Origin: Azophilus sp965220425
GTDB lineage: Bacteria > Pseudomonadota > Gammaproteobacteria > Pseudomonadales > Azotimanducaceae
Direction: 5' to 3'
Assembly: GCA_965220425.1 (NCBI GenBank)
Contig: OZ244830.1
Coordinates: 1,240,001 to 1,304,000, forward strand
Length of the DNA: 64,000 nt
Part shown: one piece after another, positions 1 through 8,424 of the stretch
Layout of the letters: each line of letters starts with the position of its first letter
How positions within the stretch are numbered: the stretch's first letter is position 1
Made by a program: the position numbers and the translations under genes
The notes under the pieces: generated by a model
Database searches by the model: none
What the model was told of the DNA's origin: nothing
What the model saw: only the letters and a program-made list of their open reading frames with translations

Positions 1-53
1 CTGGCATAAACGTCCCCGCGATATGCCCTGGACACCGAAAAGAGGAGCGCCCA

Positions 54-1532
54 ATGTCCGATAGAACCGTCAAGACGATGACCACCACCGGCGGCAACCC
101 GGTTGCCGACAACCAGAATAGCCTGACCGCGGGCGCCCGCGGCCCGGTGCTGATGCAGGACTACCACCTTGTCGAGAAGCTGGCGCACCAGAACCGGGAA
201 CGGATACCGGAGCGCGTCGTGCATGCCAAGGGTTGGGGTGCATTCGGTACCTATACCGTTACCCGGGACATTTCCCGCTTCACCCGGGCAAGGCTGTTTG
301 CAGAGGTGGGCAGCCAGACGCCGGTCCTGACCCGTTTCTCCACCGTTGCCGGTGAACTCGGCGCGGCCGATGCGGAACGGGACGTGCGCGGGTTCGCCGT
401 CAAGTTCTACACCGAAGAGGGCAACTGGGACCTGGTCGGCAACAACACGCCGGTGTTCTTCATCCGCGATCCTCTCAAGTTCCCCGATTTCATCCGCACG
501 CAGAAACGACATCCGCGCACCAACCTGCGCTCGCCGACGGCGATGTGGGATTTCTGGTCGAGAAGCCCCGAGAGCCTGCACCAGGTGACCCTGTTGATGT
601 CGGACCGGGGCATTCCGGTCAGTCCCCGGTTCATGAACGGTTACGGCAGCCACACCTTCAGTTTCTGGAACAGGGACGGCGAGCGATTCTGGGTGAAGTT
701 TCACCTCAAAACCCGGCAGGGTCACAAGACCATGACCAATGAGGCAGCGGCCCGGGTCATCGGCGCCAGCCGGGAGACCTTCCAGGAGGACCTGTTCGGC
801 GCCATCGAACGGGAGGAGTTTCCGCGCTGGACGGTGCAGGTGCAGATCATGCCCGAGACCGATGCGGAAAAGACCCCGTACAACCCCTTCGACCTGACCA
901 AGGTATGGCCGCACGCCGACTATCCCCTCGTGGAGGTGGGCGTCCTGGAGTTGAACCGGAATCCCGACAACTACTTCGCCGACATCGAGCAGGCGGCATT
1001 CAGCCCGTCCAACGTGGCGCCGGGCATCGGTTTCTCGCCGGACAAGGTGCTCCAGGCACGAATCTTCTCGTATGCGGATGCGCACCGGTACCGAATCGGC
1101 ACCCACTACGAAGCGCTGCCGGTGAACGCTCCGAAGTGTCCCGTTCACCACTACCACAAGGACGGCGCCATGCGGTTCTTCGCCAACGACACCGGCAATC
1201 CGGATGTCTACTACGAGCCCAACGGCTTCGGCGGGCCGTCCCAGGCGCCGGAATTCGCGGAGCCGCCGTTGCGCATCTCCGGCGATGCCGACCGCTACGG
1301 CCACCGCGACGGTAACGACGACTACACCCAGGCGGGCAACCTGTTCCGCCTGTTCGACGCGGGCCAGAAGAGCCGGTTGTTCGGCAACATAGCCGAGGCC
1401 ATGCAGGGTGTGCCGGAAGATATCGTGTGCCGGCAACTCGCCCACTTCGCCAACGCCGACCCGGCCTTTGCCGAGGGCGTAGCCCGGCGGCTGGGCATCG
1501 CGTTCGCGAAAACGACGCAGGCTGCGGGCTGA
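54..1532 (+). CDS. katA: Monofunctional heme catalase, small-subunit type
   Basis: Breaks down hydrogen peroxide to water and oxygen. The 492-residue length fits a small-subunit catalase without the C-terminal flavodoxin-like domain of large catalases. The essential distal histidine is in RVVHAKGWGAFG (His57), the distal asparagine in LVGNNTPVFF (Asn130), and the proximal heme-ligand tyrosine in RIFSYADAHRYR (Tyr340). The start is preceded by AGAGGAG at a normal distance. No secretion signal is visible, so it is probably cytoplasmic. The gene stands alone; the next gene belongs to a toxin-antitoxin pair with its own operator. Confidence 0.96.
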   Translation: MSDRTVKTMTTTGGNPVADNQNSLTAGARGPVLMQDYHLVEKLAHQNRERIPERVVHAKGWGAFGTYTVTRDISRFTRARLFAEVGSQTPVLTRFSTVAGELGAADAERDVRGFAVKFYTEEGNWDLVGNNTPVFFIRDPLKFPDFIRTQKRHPRTNLRSPTAMWDFWSRSPESLHQVTLLMSDRGIPVSPRFMNGYGSHTFSFWNRDGERFWVKFHLKTRQGHKTMTNEAAARVIGASRETFQEDLFGAIEREEFPRWTVQVQIMPETDAEKTPYNPFDLTKVWPHADYPLVEVGVLELNRNPDNYFADIEQAAFSPSNVAPGIGFSPDKVLQARIFSYADAHRYRIGTHYEALPVNAPKCPVHHYHKDGAMRFFANDTGNPDVYYEPNGFGGPSQAPEFAEPPLRISGDADRYGHRDGNDDYTQAGNLFRLFDAGQKSRLFGNIAEAMQGVPEDIVCRQLAHFANADPAFAEGVARRLGIAFAKTTQAAG

Positions 1533-1552
1533 CGGTGTTTGGGGACTTGCTA

Positions 1553-1583
1553 ATGATAACAATCAGGCGTACTTTGTTATCAT
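1553..1583. promoter_or_regulatory. Inverted-repeat operator of the vapBC-like module
   Basis: A perfect 10-bp inverted repeat, ATGATAACAA (1553-1562) and TTGTTATCAT (1574-1583), with an 11-bp spacer. Its right arm runs into the antitoxin start codon at 1582. A possible promoter (TTGCTA near 1548, TACTTT near 1571) would start transcription almost at the ATG. Antitoxins of this class usually repress their own operon through such palindromes; that role is inferred. Confidence 0.55.
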
Positions 1584-1806
1584 GATTCGAACGCAGATCA
1601 GCCTGTCGGAGAAAGAGTACGAGTCGGCGAGGAACGAGGCCGCGAGGCTCGGCATCTCCCTCGCCGAGCTTCTGCGCCGGTCGTTGCGTTCCATGCTTCC
1701 AGCCGACGAGTCCAAGCCGTGGATGCGCTATGCCGGTCTGGTGGAAACCGGCGATCCGCGGTCCAGCCAGCGTATCGACGAGATCGTCTATGGCGCCAAG
1801 GAATGA
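1582..1806 (+). CDS. Ribbon-helix-helix antitoxin (VapB-like)
   Basis: A 74-residue protein opening with MIRTQISLSEKEYESARNEA, typical of CopG/MetJ-type ribbon-helix-helix DNA-binding domains: a beta strand followed by two helices (roughly residues 1-45). The acidic C-terminal tail would bind the toxin. No Shine-Dalgarno sequence is visible, and the ATG lies in the right arm of the operator palindrome, so a leaderless or nearly leaderless message is possible. The gene overlaps the downstream PIN-domain gene by 17 bases, the classic arrangement of a toxin-antitoxin pair. Confidence 0.85.
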   Translation: MIRTQISLSEKEYESARNEAARLGISLAELLRRSLRSMLPADESKPWMRYAGLVETGDPRSSQRIDEIVYGAKE

Positions 1807-2203
1807 AGCCTATGTTGACACCTCGGCGTTGATCGCGTTTGCCGATCGGTCGGATGCTTACCATGACCTGTTCAGGAGGTTGTTCTCGGACCCGCCAGGG
1901 CTGGTGACGACGACGCTGGTGGTCGCGGAAGGACATGGCTGGTTTCTCAAACGCTACGACCGGACTCGAGCTTTGCAGTTCCTGTCCATGATCGAGGAGA
2001 TGACCCCGCTTCGTGTGGTCGGGGTAGGCCGAGCTGAATTGGAGGCCGCGACAGCTCTGCTGCGCCGTTTTTCCGACCAGAATCTGACGCTGGCCGATGC
2101 TGCCGGACTACACTTGATGCAGGCGCGCCACACCGACGCCTGCTGGTCGACCGACCGCCATCTGTCTCTTACTGGAGCGCCGCTGGTTATCCATCGATTC
2201 TGA
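1790..2203 (+). CDS. PIN-domain ribonuclease toxin (VapC-like)
   Basis: A 137-residue PIN-domain protein. The acidic residues expected to bind catalytic magnesium are Asp10 in YVDTSALIAF, Glu47 in VVAEGHGWF, Asp103 in LTLADAAGLHLM and Asp122 in WSTDRHL. VapC toxins cleave tRNA or rRNA and are held inactive by the partner antitoxin. I chose the ATG at 1790, overlapping the antitoxin end, because it places the first conserved aspartate at the usual distance from the N-terminus; the frame is open further upstream but only as antitoxin shadow. Confidence 0.85.
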   Translation: MAPRNEAYVDTSALIAFADRSDAYHDLFRRLFSDPPGLVTTTLVVAEGHGWFLKRYDRTRALQFLSMIEEMTPLRVVGVGRAELEAATALLRRFSDQNLTLADAAGLHLMQARHTDACWSTDRHLSLTGAPLVIHRF

Positions 2204-2341
2204 TTCGCAACTCCAGGTCAGGGAGGGCAACGCCGTGCCGGGTTGCGCCGGGAGATTGTGCTTGTAGTATGAGAAACCGATGTCAAAGGATCGTAAGGCA
2301 GTTGCTCCGATCGATGAACAGGGAATTCAGGCACAAGCGCC

Positions 2342-3241
2342 ATGCCGGCCGTTGATGCGATCGCCGAGGGGCTGGATTCCGTACTCGCGGAAATCCGGGA
2401 TCTCGAGCTGGGCCCGCATGTGGCGGAGCTGGATGCCTGTGGCCTCACCGTCCTGCCGCCGGAACGGGTCGCGCCACGGGAATTCACGGTCCGGCTGCGC
2501 GATGCCGTCCTGAATCTCGCGGAGCGCCGCACGGGCATCAGGCCGGACTTCGCAACCGGCGCCACCCACGCCAATATTGCGGCCACCTCCGGCCAGGCCG
2601 GCGAAGCCTGGATGTGGCACATCCTGTTCGACGATCCCATCTTCGCGGACGCCCTGATGAACCGGGCGTGCCTGGCCATGGTGACCTACCTGGCGGGTTA
2701 CAGCGCCAAGCTGTCGAGCAGTTCCGCGCTGGTGAAGGGGCCGGTAGATTGGCACGGGCCGCCCCGGCCGCTCGGTCTGCACAACGACAGCCGCGGTGTG
2801 CCGGCGCCGCTGCCGCCTTACTCCCAGTTCGCGAGCGCGACCTGGGCGCTCACCGATTACACGCTGGAGAAAGGGGCGCTGGGCTATCTGCCCGGCAGCC
2901 ACAAACTGTGCCGGCAGCCGACGCCGGACGAAGCGCTGGACAAGGTGGTCCCCGTCGAGGCCCGGGCCGGATCGCTGATCGTCTGGCACGGCAACACCTG
3001 GCACGCGCCCTTTCCACGTACGGCGCCGGGGTTGCGGGTGTCGATGCTGTTGTATTTCTGCCGGGAGTACATGACCACCCAGGAACGCTACGGCGACCGC
3101 GTACCGCAGGCCATGCTGGAACGCTATCCGCCGCGCTTCCGCACGCTCATGGGCCTGATGGACGGCTATGGCTGGGCGGAAGATGGGCCGGACGTGACGC
3201 TGCTGCGCAAGTCGCGCTCCGGCCACAGCCTTTACTCGTGA
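2342..3241 (+). CDS. Phytanoyl-CoA dioxygenase (PhyH) family protein
   Basis: A 299-residue Fe(II)/2-oxoglutarate-dependent oxygenase of the PhyH family. The iron-binding triad is visible: His147 and Asp149 in LHNDSRG and the distal His221 in NTWHAPFP, with Arg232 following as the likely 2-oxoglutarate contact. The block YLPGSHK is also typical. The natural substrate is unknown; family members hydroxylate acyl-CoAs and many secondary metabolites. It lies upstream of a phosphotriesterase-family hydrolase on the same strand. A related PhyH protein sits at 13047, sharing a similar N-terminal stretch (ELDACGLTVLPPERV against EIEGLGFTVVPPQRV), so the two are probably paralogs. Confidence 0.85.
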   Translation: MPAVDAIAEGLDSVLAEIRDLELGPHVAELDACGLTVLPPERVAPREFTVRLRDAVLNLAERRTGIRPDFATGATHANIAATSGQAGEAWMWHILFDDPIFADALMNRACLAMVTYLAGYSAKLSSSSALVKGPVDWHGPPRPLGLHNDSRGVPAPLPPYSQFASATWALTDYTLEKGALGYLPGSHKLCRQPTPDEALDKVVPVEARAGSLIVWHGNTWHAPFPRTAPGLRVSMLLYFCREYMTTQERYGDRVPQAMLERYPPRFRTLMGLMDGYGWAEDGPDVTLLRKSRSGHSLYS

Positions 3242-3391
3242 CGAGGCGACGACCGCCGAGAGGGCGGTCGGCGGGTGCGAAGTTGGCTCATTGGTTGACC
3301 GTTGCCGGCGATCGAGGGGTCTGGTGCGGCAACCGCTCGCTGCCGGCCGCCTGACCGCAGCCGTGGACAATCCGCAACCAGGGGAGGATCG

Positions 3392-4540
3392 ATGATTCAC
3401 AAGGGATACGTACAGACGGTACTCGGCCCCGTTGCACCCGAAACACTGGGCCTGACGCTGCCCCATGAACACGTGCTGGTGGACATGACGTTGGGGGCAT
3501 GCTCGGCGGAAGCGCTGATCGACCAGACGGAATCGGGCAAGAAAGCGGCGAGCATTCCCGAGGCCGGCTGGGAGCCGGGTGAAGAGGGTCCGGGTACCGC
3601 CGCCACTTGGCGGGCGAAATGGAACCAGCCTATCTGTCTCGAGAACCGGGGCGATGTGGCCCGCAACTGGTTCTACTACGGCGACTACAAGATCTCGGAT
3701 ATCGAGGATGTGATCTACGAGGCCAACCTGTTCAAACGGCACGGCGGCGGCTGCCTGGTGGACCAGACCTCCATCGGCCTGGGCCGGGATCCGAAAGGGC
3801 TGCAGCAGGTTTCCCGCGTCACGGGCGTGCACATCGTCATGGCGACCAGTTACTACACCTCGGAGTACCACCCGGCGGAGGTTGCAACCCTGGATATCGC
3901 CGCCCTGGAGCAGCGCATACTCCGCGACCTCGACCAGGGCGTGGCGACCGGCGTCCAGGCCGGCATCATCGGCGAGGTGGGTCTCGGCACCCGCATTCAC
4001 CCGGACGAAGAGAAGGTGCTGCGCGCATCCGCCCGGGCACAGCGGGCGAGCGGGGCGCCGGTCAGCGTGCATCCCGGTTTCGGCCCCGATGCCATCTGGG
4101 CGGCGGTGCGGATTCTCGAGGAAGAGCAGGCCGACCTTTCCCGAGTGGTCATGTGCCATTGCGACCATCGCCTGGCGAGCCGTCCGGCGCCGCACTCGTT
4201 CGATCCCGAACCCTTCCTCGAACTCGCGAAGACCGGGATGTACCTGGAATTCGACTGCTTCGGCTGGGAGGAGTCCTACCGCCAGCGCAGCAATGTGGAC
4301 GCGCCGAACGATGCCATCCGCCTGAACGAGATCATGGCGCTGGTGGAAGCGGGCTACGCATCGAAGGTGCTGATCTCCCACGACATCGCGCTGCAGCACT
4401 GGCAGCGCAAGTACGGCGGCCACGGCTGGCAGCACATCCCGGAGTCGGTCACGGCGCTCATGCGCTACAAGGGCTTCGATGAGGCGTTGATCCGGCGGAT
4501 CGTCGTCGACAATCCCCGCGAGCTACTGACGATCATTTGA
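3392..4540 (+). CDS. Phosphotriesterase-family metal-dependent hydrolase
   Basis: A 382-residue amidohydrolase-superfamily protein. The first metal-binding pair is in TLPHEHVLVD (His25, His27). Further expected ligands are in GEVGLGT (a glutamate takes the place of the carbamylated lysine, as in PTE-homology proteins), SVHPGFG, MCHCDHR and ISHDIAL. Such proteins act on phosphotriesters, lactones or unknown substrates; the sequence does not tell which. The start at 3392 follows GGGGAGG seven bases upstream, and an upstream in-frame extension has no ribosome-binding site. It ends facing the convergent ATPase gene. Confidence 0.85.
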   Translation: MIHKGYVQTVLGPVAPETLGLTLPHEHVLVDMTLGACSAEALIDQTESGKKAASIPEAGWEPGEEGPGTAATWRAKWNQPICLENRGDVARNWFYYGDYKISDIEDVIYEANLFKRHGGGCLVDQTSIGLGRDPKGLQQVSRVTGVHIVMATSYYTSEYHPAEVATLDIAALEQRILRDLDQGVATGVQAGIIGEVGLGTRIHPDEEKVLRASARAQRASGAPVSVHPGFGPDAIWAAVRILEEEQADLSRVVMCHCDHRLASRPAPHSFDPEPFLELAKTGMYLEFDCFGWEESYRQRSNVDAPNDAIRLNEIMALVEAGYASKVLISHDIALQHWQRKYGGHGWQHIPESVTALMRYKGFDEALIRRIVVDNPRELLTII

Positions 4541-4675
4541 GAAGCGGAAACGGAGCAGGTCTCGGCGTTGCCGGGATTGCTACCGGTCGGCAGTCTCGTC
4601 GCTCCGGATATTCGTTGCAGGGATTCTGCCTTGGACGAACGTACGGGTTTCTTGGGTCCGTTTGCTGTGGATGAG

Positions 4676-5824
4676 TCAGGGGAGCGCCATTTCCCTGCAG
4701 AACGTCCTGAAGGGCAATACCCTCGTCCCCTTCGAAACATAGTCACGCTCCCCAAGGTGAACTTGGTAGAAGTCCTTGATCGGCATTCGCTGGCGAAAGT
4801 ACCCGATTGCAGGACTCGGCGCCCTGTCGCCGGTTTTGCATTCCACGGCAAACTGTGGCTTGTCGTCGCGGATTACAACGAAGTCGACTTCGCGCCGGTC
4901 GGTGTCCCGAATGAAACGGAGTTCCATCCGATGCCCTTGTGTGTCTTCCAGAAAGTGACAGTACTTCAGGAGGTGGCAGGCAACCAGGTTCTCGAATCGC
5001 TCCCCGGCCCCCGGGACCTGCGACCAATCCCAGAGGTAGAGCTTGTTCTCTTTCCTTACCGCGCGTATCCGAGGCGCGCCCAACGGGGGGATACGAAAGC
5101 AGACATACAGGTTCTCCAGGATTTCGAGCCAGCGTGCAACGGTTTCATGGGCCACCTGCAGGTCTTCCCGCAGGCTTCTCACGGAAAGCGGTGCGCCTAC
5201 GCGGGCCGGTAGCGCCTCGACGAGCAGTTCCACCAAGGCTACGTGACGGACATTCTCCAGATCGCGCAGATCTTCGTAGACGACCCGTGACAGGCGCTCG
5301 CGTTGCCACCGGCGCCAGGCGCGGGTGTCCCCGGCGAGCAGTGGTTCCGGAAATCCACCGAACTGCAACATGGCTTCGAGGTCGCTGGCCGACCCGGCGG
5401 CGCCAAGTTCGCCTAGGGTAAAGGGATGCAACCGATAGTGGTGGTAACGCCCCTGCAGGGAATCGCCTCCTTTGCGGTAGTGGTCGAGCCGGGCGGAACC
5501 GGTCACCAGGAGGGCGATGCGGTCTCCTTCCGCGTCGTACAACCCTTTTACGAGATTGCGCCAGCGGGGGAACTTGTGAATTTCATCCAGCACCAAAAGT
5601 TGCTCGCCGCCGGGCAATTCGCCCCGTAGCAGTTTTGGGCGGACGCGCGGGTCATCCCAGTTAAGGTACCCGGGATGGCGCCGCCCGCTCGCGCGCAGAA
5701 GTTCGAGCGCCAAGGTGGTCTTGCCGACCTGCCTGGGTCCACCCAGAAACACCATCTTCTGCTGTAGATCGGCCTGTACCGGTGCGGCGAGGTAACGCTC
5801 TAGATTTCTCGATTTTCCGCCCAT
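4676..5824 (-). CDS. AAA-type ATPase with DUF4143 C-terminal domain
   Basis: A 382-residue protein of the AAA_14/DUF4143 class. The P-loop is GGPRQVGKTT (28-37) and the Walker B strand LLVLDEIHKFP (Asp80, Glu81). A sensor-like VTGSARLD follows, and the C-terminal half carries a nuclease-like fold with VDFVVIRDDKPQFAVECK. The function of the family is unknown; members are spread by horizontal transfer. AGGAG lies about nine bases before the ATG. A palindrome upstream (5868-5905) may be its control site. It stands alone between convergent and divergent neighbours. Confidence 0.85.
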   Translation of the reverse strand: MGGKSRNLERYLAAPVQADLQQKMVFLGGPRQVGKTTLALELLRASGRRHPGYLNWDDPRVRPKLLRGELPGGEQLLVLDEIHKFPRWRNLVKGLYDAEGDRIALLVTGSARLDHYRKGGDSLQGRYHHYRLHPFTLGELGAAGSASDLEAMLQFGGFPEPLLAGDTRAWRRWQRERLSRVVYEDLRDLENVRHVALVELLVEALPARVGAPLSVRSLREDLQVAHETVARWLEILENLYVCFRIPPLGAPRIRAVRKENKLYLWDWSQVPGAGERFENLVACHLLKYCHFLEDTQGHRMELRFIRDTDRREVDFVVIRDDKPQFAVECKTGDRAPSPAIGYFRQRMPIKDFYQVHLGERDYVSKGTRVLPFRTFCREMALP

Positions 5825-5867
5825 GGATCGATTGCTCCTGGTGTCTCAATGCCGTGACCGATATCAA

Positions 5868-5905
5868 GTTAACTCTAAATAACTCATGAATAAAGTCGAG
5901 TTAAC
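5868..5905. promoter_or_regulatory. Palindrome upstream of the DUF4143 ATPase gene
   Basis: GTTAACTC (5868-5875) and GAGTTAAC (5898-5905) form a perfect 8-bp inverted repeat, with a further TAACTC in between (5880-5885). The stretch is unusually AT-rich for this window and lies about 45 bases upstream of the minus-strand ATG, a plausible operator or promoter region. No regulator gene is adjacent. Confidence 0.4.
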
Positions 5906-6220
5906 GAGAAAATACTCATAGCCGGACGTAGATGCGCGGTTCTCGTGTCGATGGCATTCGCAAACGACCCCGGGTTCCTGCGGGCGACAGTTGGGCAATT
6001 GCAGGGCGAGTGCATCGGCGTCCGCAGCAGGAAGTTGGTGACGGATGCGGGCTAGAACGAGGCTGGCGAGAAGCGGGCGACCCATGTCAAGTCTCCAACA
6101 AGATTTCTGGCGTGATTTCATCCAACGATCGCTGGATTTGCAAATGCCCCCTCCGCTGAAAGCCGGGGCCGGGGTACTTCAGTTTCGTTTACCTGGCCGT
6201 GGAAGCGGTGAACCTGCCCC
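5906..6220. other. Gene-free stretch, no recognisable gene
   Basis: About 315 bases between the ATPase palindrome and the end of the acyl-CoA dehydrogenase gene. Short open frames occur but none shows family motifs or a ribosome-binding site. The only feature seen is one copy of a short dispersed motif, GTTGGTGACGGATGCGGGCT, at 6034-6053. Confidence 0.4.
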
Positions 6221-7390
6221 TCATTCCCGCCCCAGCCGCCACAGCGATGCCAGGTTGTTGCGTTGCATGTCGGAAGAACCGCCGACGATGGGCATGCCGA
6301 GCAGGTCGCGTACGTTGCGCTCGATGTCGTAGCCGTCGGAGAGCGCGTAAGCGCCCATCACCTGTTGGCAGGCGAGAGCGATCTCCACGCCCACATCGGC
6401 GCAGAAGAGCTTCGCCATGCTGGTCTCCGCCGCGCAGGGCCGGCGCTGGTCGGCGAGCCAGGCGCTGTGGTAGAGCAGGTGGCGGCAGGCCTGGAGCTTG
6501 GTGCGGGCAGTGACGAGCTTATGGCGGATGGCCTGGTGGGCGGCGATGGTTTTCCCGAACTGCACCCGCTCGCCGGCATAGGCCCAGGCTTCCTCGAGGG
6601 CCGCCTGGGCGAGGCCGAAGGCGACGGCCGATATTTCGATCTTCTCGACATTCAGGGCTTCGCCGGCCAACAGCCGCCAGCCCTGGTTCCACATCTCCTC
6701 GCCGCCAACGATCGCGGACAGGGGTAACTCCACGTTGTCGAAATAGACATCCGAAGAGAGGGTATAACGCAGGTTGACGTGCTCGATGGGCTGCATGGAC
6801 AGGCCCGGGGAGTCGGTGGGCACGAGCAGGAACGACAGGTTCCGGTAGCGTTCCCCGGCCGGGCCGGAGCGCACCAGGCAATAGATGTAGTCCGCAAAGT
6901 CGGCGCCGGTGCACCAGCGCTTGGCGCCGTTCAGCACGATCGCATCGCCGCGCCGCTCCGCCCGCGTTTCCACGCTGGCGAGATCGCCGCCCACGTTCGG
7001 TTCCGACAGGCCGTAGGCGAACAGGACCTCGCCCCGGGCAAGACGCGGCAGCAACTCGCGCTTCTGTGCTTCGGAGCCGTTCTCGGAGATGTTGATGCCG
7101 CCGTAGAACGCGGTGTGGATGAAGGGCCCGGCCAGAAACGACCCGGCGCGGCACAGTTCCTCGATGACCGCCACCGCGGCGAGGAGGTCACGTCCCGAAC
7201 CGCCGTACTCCTGGTCGACGGTGAGCCCCATGATGCCCAGATCGCACAGTCGCTGGTGCAGGTCGCGGGGAAACGTATGGTTGCGGTCCCATTCGCGGCG
7301 CTTCTCCCGGGGCGCCTCGGTTTCGACGAAGCGCTGCAACTGGCGGCGCAGTTCGCCGATGTGTTCCGGTTCGTCGATGAAGGTCTGCAT
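6221..7390 (-). CDS. Acyl-CoA dehydrogenase family protein
   Basis: A 389-residue FAD-dependent acyl-CoA dehydrogenase covering the N-terminal helical, middle beta and C-terminal helical domains. Visible landmarks are YGGSGRDLLAAV, GLSEPNVGGDLASVETRA, GAKRWCTGADFADY and ERVQFGKTIAAHQAI. In the C-terminal motif usually written YEGTSEIQ this protein reads PIVGGSSDMQRN, so the catalytic glutamate of medium-chain enzymes is a glycine; related enzymes for branched or ring substrates share this. It is the last of three minus-strand genes with an enoyl-CoA hydratase and a nitroreductase, suggesting a degradation pathway with an unknown substrate. Confidence 0.92.
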   Translation of the reverse strand: MQTFIDEPEHIGELRRQLQRFVETEAPREKRREWDRNHTFPRDLHQRLCDLGIMGLTVDQEYGGSGRDLLAAVAVIEELCRAGSFLAGPFIHTAFYGGINISENGSEAQKRELLPRLARGEVLFAYGLSEPNVGGDLASVETRAERRGDAIVLNGAKRWCTGADFADYIYCLVRSGPAGERYRNLSFLLVPTDSPGLSMQPIEHVNLRYTLSSDVYFDNVELPLSAIVGGEEMWNQGWRLLAGEALNVEKIEISAVAFGLAQAALEEAWAYAGERVQFGKTIAAHQAIRHKLVTARTKLQACRHLLYHSAWLADQRRPCAAETSMAKLFCADVGVEIALACQQVMGAYALSDGYDIERNVRDLLGMPIVGGSSDMQRNNLASLWRLGRE

Positions 7391-7586
7391 GCCGGTGGGT
7401 TAGTCCTCCTTTTCGCGGGGCAAGGATTATCGCCTATCCAACGGTGCAACCGTCGTCCGCCCTCTCATGGAACGATTTACGAGCCATTGATTTGCAGCGG
7501 TTTATTCGCCGATTGAGTTGAGGTGCCGATGTAACGATCGCAGGGGTGGGCGCTCGGGCGCCGAGTGGGCATGCGGCGTCGCATCG

Positions 7587-8378
7587 CTACTCTCCGGTCA
7601 GTTCGGGTTTGCGCCGCTCGATGAAGGCGGCGACGGCCTCCTTTCGGTCTTCGGTCATGTTGGTCAGGATCTCGTAGGCGATCGCCGGGTCGGCGAGGCG
7701 GGCGGCGAGTTCCCGCAACGGGATGTTGGTGACCGTCTTGGTCCAGCGCACCGCCCAGCGCGGATTGCCGAGGATCTTGCCGGCGATCTCGTCTACCTTG
7801 GCATCGAGTTCGCCGGCTGGCACGGCGTAGTTGATGAGGCCCAGCTTGGCCGCTTCGCCGGCGCGCAGGAGATCGCCGGTCAGCAACAGTTCCTTCGCCT
7901 TCGCAAAACCGATCAACTGCGGCCAGATGATGGCGCCGCCGTCGCCGGCGACCAGGCCCACCTTGATGTGGGGGTCGCCGATCAGCGCCGTGTCCGCGGC
8001 GACGATGATGTCGCTCATCAGCGCAATGGTGGCGCCGAGCCCGGCCGCGGCGCCGTTCAGCCGGCAGATCAGCGGCTTCTCCAGGTCGAGGAGCGAGGTC
8101 ACGATGCGCTTGGCTTCCGGGGCGATGGCGCGGAAGGTCCTCGGGTCGTCGATCTGTGCCTGGAACCAGGCCGTGTCGCCTCCGGCGCAGAAGGCGCGCC
8201 CGGCGCCGGTCAGTACGACCAGGTCGCTGGCCTCGTCGTCCTGGGCTTGAAGGAACACCCGCGCCAGTTCGTGGTGCATGCGGGCGTCGACGGCGTTGAC
8301 CTTGCCGTTGTCCAGGGTGATCGTGAGGATGCGGTCGTTGCGGCTGAACCGCATGCGTTCGTAGGTGCTGAAGTCCAT
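7587..8378 (-). CDS. Enoyl-CoA hydratase/isomerase (crotonase) family protein
   Basis: A 263-residue crotonase-fold protein. The first oxyanion-hole segment is FCAGGDTAWF, and the second is the GAAAGLGATIALMSDIIVAADTA region; KVGLVAGDGGAIIWPQLIG follows where hydratases keep their catalytic glutamate, here replaced by an aspartate (VAGDGG). It would act on an acyl-CoA double bond. The ATG at 8378 gives the normal crotonase N-terminus; an open extension upstream runs into the nitroreductase gene and is not homologous. It lies between nitroreductase and acyl-CoA dehydrogenase genes of the same strand. Confidence 0.92.
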   Translation of the reverse strand: MDFSTYERMRFSRNDRILTITLDNGKVNAVDARMHHELARVFLQAQDDEASDLVVLTGAGRAFCAGGDTAWFQAQIDDPRTFRAIAPEAKRIVTSLLDLEKPLICRLNGAAAGLGATIALMSDIIVAADTALIGDPHIKVGLVAGDGGAIIWPQLIGFAKAKELLLTGDLLRAGEAAKLGLINYAVPAGELDAKVDEIAGKILGNPRWAVRWTKTVTNIPLRELAARLADPAIAYEILTNMTEDRKEAVAAFIERRKPELTGE

Positions 8379-8424
8379 GGTGTTTCCCGCGCCCGCCCGG
8401 TACTCGTCACCGGGGGGCTGTGTC

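Noticed and set aside
2327..4435. Very long open frame on the minus strand opposite the PhyH and phosphotriesterase genes (also 11565-14108 and 18824-20302 minus)
   Set aside because: These mirror the codon pattern of the real genes on the other strand in GC-rich DNA; their translations are rich in Arg, His, Gly and Pro and show no family motifs, while the opposite strand has clear ones.
5864..6121. 85-codon minus-strand frame between the ATPase and acyl-CoA dehydrogenase
   Set aside because: No ribosome-binding site, no recognisable domain, and it covers the palindrome that looks like a control site.
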